From contig DNUI01000063.1 in assembly GCA_003508565.1 (NCBI GenBank), positions 4,490 through 10,189 of the forward strand: 5,700 bases of DNA, in the 5' to 3' direction. This DNA comes from Syntrophaceae bacterium (GTDB lineage Bacteria > Desulfobacterota > Syntrophia > Syntrophales > UBA2185). Each line of letters starts with the position of its first letter. Position 1 is the stretch's first letter. The position numbers were made by a program, and so were the translations under genes. The notes under the pieces were generated by a model that saw only the letters and a list, made by a program, of their open reading frames with translations, had not been told where the DNA came from and searched no databases. This document shows, one piece after another, positions 1 to 5,700 of this stretch.

Positions 1-1
1 C

Positions 2-71
2 AGGGTTTAGGGGTCAGGGTCAGGTCAAACATAACCTATTCATTACCCCTGGCCCCTGTAACCTGAACCCT
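2..71. repeat. Imperfect inverted repeat, possible terminator or dispersed palindromic element
   Basis: This noncoding stretch begins about 6 bp beyond the surA-like stop codon. The left arm (2-25) is made of G-runs separated by short TCA or TTTA spacers. The right arm (34-71) is made of C-runs that are roughly its reverse complement. Paired blocks are AGGGTT (2-7) with AACCCT (66-71), AGGGG (9-13) with CCCCT around 54-57, and AGGT (22-25) with ACCT (34-37), around an 8-base A-rich loop (26-33). The right arm carries extra bases, so the stem is bulged. The position at the end of the operon suits a transcription terminator, but any T-run after the hairpin on the minus strand would lie outside the window. 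The degenerate repeated CAGGGT-like words also suit a dispersed intergenic palindrome. The inverted symmetry is directly visible; either function is inference. Confidence 0.6.
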
Positions 72-76
72 ATTCT

Positions 77-1039
77 TTATAGTTTTATTTCAATGAGTGA
101 TTTTTTTCTCAATTCTTTAATCCACTCACTGTATTTCTTTTCCAACTTTTCTTCTTCAATCTTGATTTTAATTTCTTCACGAACGGAATCAATGGTCTTA
201 ATACCGGCGCCTCTTTTATCAATAACCTTGATTATATGAAAACCTAGAGGGGATTCAATGACGCCACTGACCTCATCCTTGTTCAAACTAAAGGCTGCAC
301 TTTCAACGATAGGCTGCATAGACCCTTTTTCCACAAAACCGATGTCACCTCCGCTTGCTGCAGCAGGTCCCTGAGAATACTGTGAGGCAAGTAAATCAAA
401 TGACTCCCCATGCTCCAGTCGCTTAAGGATTGAATCCATTTCCGCCCTGAGCTTTATCTTGGTTTTTTCATCGGAGTTCCTGGGGAAAAAGAGGAGAATT
501 TGCTTAATCCTCACCGCTTCTTTACCTTCATAGGCTTCACGATGGTTCTGGTAATATTCGCCTATTTCTTCCTCACTAATCGTAATCTTAGATTTTATTT
601 CGCGCCTTACAAGTTTCATTCTCAGGAGGTGTTCTTTTACGTCTTTCTTGTATGCATCAAAAGAAGAGTTCTCTTTGGCAAGATCGCGGAGCAGGTCGTC
701 CATCGTATATTTTCTGCGGGAAAGGACCTCATTTATTGTCCCCATGACCTCATCGTCTTTAATTATCATTCCGGTTTTCTTCGCTTCCTGGGCAATCAGA
801 ATATTGTCAATCAACTTTTCCAACATTAACTGTCTGTTTCCCGCTATAATCTTTTCCTTGTCCGCACCCTTGTATGATTCATCAATCTTTTTCCTATAAG
901 GTTCATGGGCATTATTCAACTCCGTCAGCGTGATCACATCGCCATTCACTACGGCAATGATCCTGTCTATTATTTCAGCATGCGCCGGAATCAATAAGGA
1001 GATCCATACCACCATGAGATATTTTAATATTTTCAACAT
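77..1039 (-). CDS. SurA-like periplasmic chaperone / parvulin peptidyl-prolyl isomerase
   Basis: The protein has 320 residues. An N-terminal signal peptide (about 1-21: basic start, hydrophobic core, AHA|E cleavage site) sends it to the periplasm. Residues about 22-150 are the SurA_N-type helical chaperone region, opening with the family hallmark IIAVVNGDVIT. One parvulin domain follows at about 175-275, with GGDIGF at 230-235 and the C-terminal strand LGFHIIKV at 265-272. A charged helix closes the protein (about 285-316). SurA-family proteins hold unfolded outer-membrane proteins for delivery to the BAM complex. E. coli SurA has two parvulin domains and about 428 residues, so this is the shorter one-domain form. 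The first parvulin histidine is replaced by Gln180 (KQILL), while the second (His268) is kept, so prolyl isomerase activity is uncertain. It starts 9 bp after the upstream parvulin gene and is probably co-transcribed with it. The family call is firm; orthology to surA itself is not, so no symbol is given. Confidence 0.9.
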   Translation of the reverse strand: MLKILKYLMVVWISLLIPAHAEIIDRIIAVVNGDVITLTELNNAHEPYRKKIDESYKGADKEKIIAGNRQLMLEKLIDNILIAQEAKKTGMIIKDDEVMGTINEVLSRRKYTMDDLLRDLAKENSSFDAYKKDVKEHLLRMKLVRREIKSKITISEEEIGEYYQNHREAYEGKEAVRIKQILLFFPRNSDEKTKIKLRAEMDSILKRLEHGESFDLLASQYSQGPAAASGGDIGFVEKGSMQPIVESAAFSLNKDEVSGVIESPLGFHIIKVIDKRGAGIKTIDSVREEIKIKIEEEKLEKKYSEWIKELRKKSLIEIKL

Positions 1040-1042
1040 AAT

Positions 1043-1047
1043 TCCCC
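1043..1047 (-). promoter_or_regulatory. Ribosome binding site of the surA-like gene
   Basis: GGGGA on the minus strand sits in the 9-bp gap after the upstream TAA stop. It lies only 3 nt before the ATG at 1039 but 6 nt before the TTG that follows immediately at 1036. Translation might therefore begin at the TTG, one residue shorter. The signal peptide is intact with either start. Confidence 0.55.
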
Positions 1048-1048
1048 G

Positions 1049-2056
1049 TTATTCACGTACCTTATTTAACGTAATTGTCACTTTTTTCAATAGTTCCCGG
1101 TCTACTGTTATCACTGTCTTTGATTTCAAGGACTCTATCCACTGTACATATGCCTTTTCTTCTTTCTGCTTCCTGAGGTCCCTTGTGACTTGTTCTTTAA
1201 TATCACCCCACTTGATCTTTGTCCCTTCATGTATTTCTATGATTTTAAAAATGTGATATCCATAAACGCTCTTAATAACCGGACTAATTTCACCGAGCGG
1301 GTGAGAAAATATGGCAGCATCGATTTCTTCTGGCATGACGCCCTGACTGATGAATCCGAGGTCGCCCCCTTTTGCCGCTTCAGGGCCTATTGACTCTTCC
1401 CGGGCAACTGTACCAAAATCTTCGCCGCTCTTCAACCTATTCAGTATCATTTCCGCTTTATCCCGGTCTCGTACTACGATCTGGGCGACATGCACTCTTT
1501 TTTCCGGAGGATACATTCTCCTATAGGTTCTATAGTATATTCTTGCCTCATTCTCTTTCACTGTAATTTTAGCATTTACATCGGACGCAGTCAGTTTTTC
1601 CAGAACCATTCGCTTTCTGAGCTCTTCTTTCCAGGCGTTATAATTAATTTTTTGTGCCGAGACAATCCTTTCAAAATCTTCGCCGGAAGAGCTTTCCTTA
1701 ATTTCCTCAATCTTCTTTTCCAATTCCGCATCACTGACAGAAAGGGAAAGCTCTCCCGCACGGAGGAGCATGATCTTCTCATCTATGAGGGAATTCAAGA
1801 CCTCTTCTTTCAATAGCTCATAGTCCTCTGGGGTTAAAGACGATCTGTCTATTGATACATGCAATCCTTTTGTAAATCTCTCATTGAGCTCGCCGACTGA
1901 AATTTTCACGCCGTCAATTGTTGCAATTGGTTTTGATAGAGAGCTCTCCTGGCAGCCGATGATTGTGATGATACACAAGATACAGAAAAAGAAGGAAATC
2001 CATGTCTTTCGCCCTTTAGAAAGAAGTACAGACGGATTTTTCATCAAAGAAGACAT
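1049..2056 (-). CDS. Parvulin-type peptidyl-prolyl isomerase / SurA_N-domain lipoprotein
   Basis: With the preferred ATG at 2056 the protein has 335 residues. A basic segment (KGRK) precedes a hydrophobic stretch and a lipobox, IIGC, with Cys35 as the predicted lipidated residue and Gln at +2. By the E. coli rule this favours outer-membrane sorting facing the periplasm. After it come a SurA_N-like region (about 40-170, opening with PIATIDGVKISVGEL), a parvulin domain (about 188-274, with GGDLGF at 230-235 and YGYHIFKI at 265-272), and a charged C-terminal helix. The family handles folding of exported proteins. The first parvulin histidine is Gln192 (VAQIVV); the second, His268, is present. 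The frame stays open upstream to a TTG at 2179 that overlaps the mfd stop by 4 bp. That start has no Shine-Dalgarno sequence and would put 41 extra residues before the signal peptide, so I chose 2056. It lies between mfd and the surA-like gene and resembles the latter throughout, as a tandem paralogue would. Confidence 0.88.
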   Translation of the reverse strand: MSSLMKNPSVLLSKGRKTWISFFFCILCIITIIGCQESSLSKPIATIDGVKISVGELNERFTKGLHVSIDRSSLTPEDYELLKEEVLNSLIDEKIMLLRAGELSLSVSDAELEKKIEEIKESSSGEDFERIVSAQKINYNAWKEELRKRMVLEKLTASDVNAKITVKENEARIYYRTYRRMYPPEKRVHVAQIVVRDRDKAEMILNRLKSGEDFGTVAREESIGPEAAKGGDLGFISQGVMPEEIDAAIFSHPLGEISPVIKSVYGYHIFKIIEIHEGTKIKWGDIKEQVTRDLRKQKEEKAYVQWIESLKSKTVITVDRELLKKVTITLNKVRE

Positions 2057-2065
2057 CAGGAAAAT

Positions 2066-2071
2066 TCCCCC
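2066..2071 (-). promoter_or_regulatory. Ribosome binding site that decides the lipoprotein parvulin start
   Basis: GGGGGA on the minus strand lies 9 nt before the ATG at 2056. None of the other in-frame starts (TTG 2179, ATG 2167, ATG 2143, ATG 2044) has a comparable purine-rich site. Starting at 2056 also puts the basic n-region and lipobox at the normal distance from the N-terminus. Confidence 0.6.
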
Positions 2072-2175
2072 GGTCACGCCTATCCAAAACAGGGGAGAAC
2101 AATGATCGATTATCGATGCACACTGTGAAATAAGACTCTGCATCTTCGTAAAGGAAGTTTTAACCATAAAATTTT

Positions 2176-5100
2176 TCAATTGGCCAGTTTGTGCAGCAGG
2201 TCCTTTGCCTGTCCTATGATTTCCCCCGCCGGGAGGTCAGGCATGAGGACAGTAAGCTGAAAATCAGGTGAAAGGTTCACACCCTTTCCTTTTCTTCTTG
2301 TTAGGTCCACAATTGTTGACGGACTCACGGGGCTATCCGGGTGAAAATCAATACACATCTTTTCCCCGTCGTACCTCATTTTTTTCCCTCTGATTGTCGT
2401 AAGCATGTTCCTTATGTGTATGACGTCAAACAGATTTTCTACTTCCAAGGGTATGACTCCACAGCAATCGATAATTTCCTCTTTGATCCTTATCACATCT
2501 TCATCTGTCACTGCCATGGATAATCTTTTATATGTTACGAGCCTGCGGTGGACATCGGGTATGTAATCCTCGGGAATAAATGCCGGTAAGCCTAAATTGA
2601 TTTCCGGTTTTGTATCCTTCTCGGGCATTTTTTCTCCTTTGATTTCTCGGATGGTTCTTTCCATGAGTTCCGTATACAATTCGTATCCCACAGCGGCAAT
2701 CTGTCCGGACTGGGATGTCCCAAGAATGCTCCCCGCTCCCCTTATTTCCAGATCATTCGTGGCGATTCTAAAACCTGAACCGGGTTCGGAATAATCCATT
2801 ATCACCTGCAACCGCCGCTGTGTCTCCTTGGACAACATTGATCCTTTGGGAATCAGGAGAAAGGCAAAAGCCTCTTCCTTAGACCTCCCGACCCTCCCTC
2901 TGATTTGATACAGTTGCGCGAGGCCAAAACGGTCCGCCCTGTTGATAATTATTGTGTTTGCTGTCGGAATATCCAGGCCGGATGCCACAATAGACGTACA
3001 GACAAGGACGTCGTAATCCTGCTTTACAAATTTTGTCATTGCATCTTCGATTTCTTTGGACTTCATGCGGCCGTGGACAACGCCCACGTTCGCCGCCGGG
3101 ACAAGCTTTTCCACCAGCCGGGCCATAGTGTGTATGGATTGCACCCGGTCATGGAGGAAAAAAACCTGGCCGCCTCTGCCCAGTTCCTGCCTGATGGCGT
3201 CTTGTAGTATGTCTTCATTGAATTCAGACACATAGGTTTTAATAGGAAGCCTGTCCTCCGGAGGGGTATTTATGATGGATAAATCGCGGATGCCGATGAG
3301 CGAAAGATGAAGAGTCCTTGGTATCGGTGTTGCTGAAAGGGTGAGGACATCCACAAGTGTTCTCAGCTTCTTGAGTTTTTCCTTATGTGTTACTCCGAAT
3401 CGCTGTTCTTCATCGATGATTACAAGCCCCAGGTCTTTGAATTTGATATCACTCTGCAACAGCCGATGGGTTCCTATAGCGATATCTACAATCCCTCTGT
3501 GTATTCCTTCGGCAATTTTTTTCTGCTCCGCCTTTGTCCTCAATCGGTTCAAGACCTCCACGCAGACAGGATAATCTTTCAATCTGCGCGAAAACGTATG
3601 AAAGTGTTGTTCCGCCAGGATTGTTGTCGGGACAAGGATAGCCACCTGTTTCCCGTCCATCGCCGCTTTAAAGGATGCTCTCAGTGCGATTTCCGTTTTT
3701 CCGAATCCCGCATCTCCGCACACAAGCCGGTCCATGGGCTTGTCATTCGCCATGTCTTGGATCACATCTTCGATTGACCTGGATTGGTCCGGTGTTTCCT
3801 CATATTCAAAGGTTGAGCTGAATTCATCATACATCCTGTCAGGTGGGGAAAATGAATGTCCATCCATCACCTCGCGGGCGGCATAAATAGAAACTAATTC
3901 TTCAGCAACTTCACGAACGGACTTCTTGACCTTCTCTTTTGCCGCTTCCCAGGATGAACTTCCGAGTTTGTCAACCTTCGGGACAGAACCTTCCGGGCCG
4001 ATATAACGTTGTATCTGGTCGAGACGGTCTACGGGTATGTAAAGTTTGTCGCCGTCAAGATATTCAAGAAGAAGAAAATCATTCTCAATCTGACCAATGG
4101 AAAGCTTTTGAAGCCCCCGGTATAATCCGATACCATGATCGGTGTGGACCGCATAATCTCCTTCCTTTAAATCGCCGAACGATTTCAGGAAGAACCCTTC
4201 CCTCACAGATTTTGTGCGCCTGCGTGGTACTTTTTTACCGAAGATTTCCTCATCTGTGATCACAATCAGCTTCAGATCGGGCAAATGGAATCCCCCCGTA
4301 ATTTTGCCCTCTCTGATAACCAGTCGACCCTGACCACAGTGCTGTTCAAGGTCAGATATAAAGGGAATTTCTGACCTGATGGCAGGGAGGTTATACTGCT
4401 CCAGCAGGTGACCTATACGATGAACCTCCTCCTGACCCGTTCCCAGAAATGTCACCAGATTTCCTTCATGAAGCCATCCTTTTATTTTATCCACCAGGGA
4501 ACTTAGTAGTCCGTCTCCTCTCCCCGGCATCGACAACGCTGTTACCGGCTTCACATCTGTGTGAGTTTTGATATCGAAAACGGAAGCATTATTTTCATCA
4601 CTATCGATAGATTCGATATGCAACCCTTCTAAATATATTTTTTGAAAGGCACTAGATCGCTGTAAAATACTTTCTTTCGTGAGATAATAAGCGTCCTTTT
4701 CTAAATAAAATTTCTCTTCCTTGCAGGTCTTACGCAAAAAGCGGTCGATATCGTTTTCAATATCCGATTCGACCTGTTCAATCATGGATAAATCGTCAAA
4801 AATAAGGAGGGAATTTTCGGGCATATAATCAAAGAGTGTACTGAGAATTTCCGGCGATTCTTCTTTCCCTGAGTGAACAACATCCTCAGGTTTCCACTCT
4901 CCCTGATTTGGTATCCTCGCGGACGATTTGTAAAAGAGGGGTAAGAACATTGGATTTACCGAAGAAATAAGGCCATTTTCTATCATCTCAATGAGACTGG
5001 TTCTCATCATGCGGGGAATTTCCAGTTCAAGGGATCGTCTCTTTATATTATCTATCGCCTGCGTTTTTCTTTCTTCTGACAAGATTACTTCTCTCGCCGG

Positions 5101-5700
5101 GATAAGGGTGAATTCGATCAATTCACCTGTCGATCTCTGGGAGACAGGGTCGAATTCTCTGATCGATTCGAGTTCATCCCCGATAAATTCCATCCTGCAA
5201 GGGTGATCCACGGCGGGCGGAAAGATATCTACTATGTGTCCCCGCACGCTGTACTGGCCCTTTTCCTCGACCAGTGTTACCCCTTGGTAGCCACCTTCCA
5301 ATAATTTTTGCACCAGCCCGTTCCTGTCTACGGTATCTCCGATGGATATCTTATCTACGTAATTTCCGAGGATTTTTTGGGGTATGACCTTTTGCATCAT
5401 GGCCTTCAGTGGAAGAACAACAGCAGACTGTTTTCTGGTCAGGAGGTTGTAGAGAACCTCCACGCGGGCGAGTTCAACATCGCGCTGGAAGGAGAACATA
5501 TCCACAGAAAAAAAATCCCACGGCGGGTAAAGGAAAGCAGTACTTTCACCATCAAGGAAGAATGAAAGATCCCGACGGATATTCCTTGCGTCCTTTTCTG
5601 TTGGAGCAATCACGATCAATGTTCTTTGTAAGCGTTGGGAAATTAAGGAGATGAGGAAAGCTTTTGCTGAACCATGAAGACTGCTGATCTTTAATTTTCT
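2176..5700 (-). CDS. mfd: Transcription-repair coupling factor Mfd (5' end outside window)
   Basis: Mfd is an ATP-driven DNA translocase that displaces RNA polymerase stalled at lesions and recruits UvrA for nucleotide excision repair. The visible part has 1174 residues and the frame is open to the window edge. The first visible residues (ISSLHGSAKAFLI) match the Mfd N-terminus, so I estimate 20-25 residues are missing and the TTG at 5619 is internal. Domains by visible residue: UvrB-like module with the UvrA-binding surface (RGHIVDIF at 153-160, Arg169, Asp175); CarD-like RNA-polymerase interaction domain (about 509-570, GDYAVHTDHGIGLY); relay helix (about 584-623); helicase lobe 1 with TPDQ (636-639), Walker A GDAGFGKTE (662-670), DEEQ (763-766) and LSATPIPR (788-795); lobe 2 with VVHGRM (874-879), motif V (901-915) and QIRGRVGR (932-939); TRG motif (about 962-1000); C-terminal autoinhibitory domain (about 1033-1174). 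All core ATPase motifs are present. Motif V has Ala906 where Glu is usual. The gene ends in TGA just before the parvulin genes. Confidence 0.97.
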   Translation of the reverse strand, partial: RKLKISSLHGSAKAFLISLISQRLQRTLIVIAPTEKDARNIRRDLSFFLDGESTAFLYPPWDFFSVDMFSFQRDVELARVEVLYNLLTRKQSAVVLPLKAMMQKVIPQKILGNYVDKISIGDTVDRNGLVQKLLEGGYQGVTLVEEKGQYSVRGHIVDIFPPAVDHPCRMEFIGDELESIREFDPVSQRSTGELIEFTLIPAREVILSEERKTQAIDNIKRRSLELEIPRMMRTSLIEMIENGLISSVNPMFLPLFYKSSARIPNQGEWKPEDVVHSGKEESPEILSTLFDYMPENSLLIFDDLSMIEQVESDIENDIDRFLRKTCKEEKFYLEKDAYYLTKESILQRSSAFQKIYLEGLHIESIDSDENNASVFDIKTHTDVKPVTALSMPGRGDGLLSSLVDKIKGWLHEGNLVTFLGTGQEEVHRIGHLLEQYNLPAIRSEIPFISDLEQHCGQGRLVIREGKITGGFHLPDLKLIVITDEEIFGKKVPRRRTKSVREGFFLKSFGDLKEGDYAVHTDHGIGLYRGLQKLSIGQIENDFLLLEYLDGDKLYIPVDRLDQIQRYIGPEGSVPKVDKLGSSSWEAAKEKVKKSVREVAEELVSIYAAREVMDGHSFSPPDRMYDEFSSTFEYEETPDQSRSIEDVIQDMANDKPMDRLVCGDAGFGKTEIALRASFKAAMDGKQVAILVPTTILAEQHFHTFSRRLKDYPVCVEVLNRLRTKAEQKKIAEGIHRGIVDIAIGTHRLLQSDIKFKDLGLVIIDEEQRFGVTHKEKLKKLRTLVDVLTLSATPIPRTLHLSLIGIRDLSIINTPPEDRLPIKTYVSEFNEDILQDAIRQELGRGGQVFFLHDRVQSIHTMARLVEKLVPAANVGVVHGRMKSKEIEDAMTKFVKQDYDVLVCTSIVASGLDIPTANTIIINRADRFGLAQLYQIRGRVGRSKEEAFAFLLIPKGSMLSKETQRRLQVIMDYSEPGSGFRIATNDLEIRGAGSILGTSQSGQIAAVGYELYTELMERTIREIKGEKMPEKDTKPEINLGLPAFIPEDYIPDVHRRLVTYKRLSMAVTDEDVIRIKEEIIDCCGVIPLEVENLFDVIHIRNMLTTIRGKKMRYDGEKMCIDFHPDSPVSPSTIVDLTRRKGKGVNLSPDFQLTVLMPDLPAGEIIGQAKDLLHKLAN

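Noticed and set aside
3..13. Telomere-like GGGTTTAGGGG word
   Set aside because: It occurs once in a degenerate G-run repeat next to bacterial genes; there is no tandem TTTAGGG array.
500..829. Plus-strand open frame with hydrophobic, Phe-rich translation, antisense to the surA-like gene
   Set aside because: The Phe/Leu richness is what the complement of Lys/Glu-rich helical coding sequence produces. It is a shadow, not a membrane protein.
1591..1782. Minus-strand 63-codon open frame in another frame of the parvulin gene
   Set aside because: It is fully nested in a strongly supported gene, and its basic low-complexity translation matches no family.
3385..3777. Plus-strand open frame of 130 codons inside mfd
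   Set aside because: It lies antisense to the conserved helicase core. Its translation shows no domain, signal or family motif, and no convincing ribosome binding site was seen.
5617..5619. TTG as the start codon of mfd
   Set aside because: The frame stays open for 27 more codons to the window edge, and those codons encode recognisable Mfd N-terminal sequence (SSLHGSAKAFLI), so the true start lies outside the window.
1..5700. A novel defence, mobile or biosynthetic system
   Set aside because: All coding capacity is taken by mfd and two parvulin-family proteins. There is no transposase, integrase, CRISPR repeat array, tRNA or unassigned gene of meaningful length.

Overview
The window reads as a single minus-strand gene cluster from a Gram-negative bacterium. 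In transcription order (right to left) it holds mfd, the transcription-repair coupling factor, cut at its 5' end by the window edge; a parvulin-type peptidyl-prolyl isomerase/chaperone that looks like a lipoprotein; and a second, SurA-like parvulin protein with a cleavable signal peptide. The last 70 or so bases at the left edge are a noncoding, G/C-run-rich imperfect inverted repeat. The exported SurA-like proteins and the lipobox with Gln at +2 fit an organism with an outer membrane. The mfd-parvulin-parvulin order and the protein style resemble Desulfobacterota (former Deltaproteobacteria, e.g. Syntrophales or Geobacter relatives). That taxonomic guess comes from memory of gene order and motif style, not from a search.

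Layout: 2-71 inverted repeat; 77-1039 surA-like; 9-bp gap; 1049-2056 lipoprotein parvulin (the frame is open up to a TTG at 2179 that overlaps the mfd stop); about 119 bp of probable leader; 2176-5700 mfd, which continues past the right edge. No plus-strand gene is supported. The plus-strand open frames are shadows of the three minus-strand genes.

Working together: Mfd acts in the cytoplasm on stalled RNA polymerase and recruits UvrA. The two parvulin proteins act in the envelope on unfolded exported and outer-membrane proteins. I see no direct biochemical link; the tie is co-orientation and probable co-transcription. The two parvulins share the same architecture (SurA_N-like helical region, one parvulin domain, basic/acidic C-terminal helix), so they are probably an old tandem duplication.

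I found no mobile element, CRISPR array, RNA gene or novel defence or metabolic system. The points worth a second look are modest: the edge repeat, the loss of the first catalytic histidine in both parvulins, and an unusual residue in helicase motif V of Mfd.
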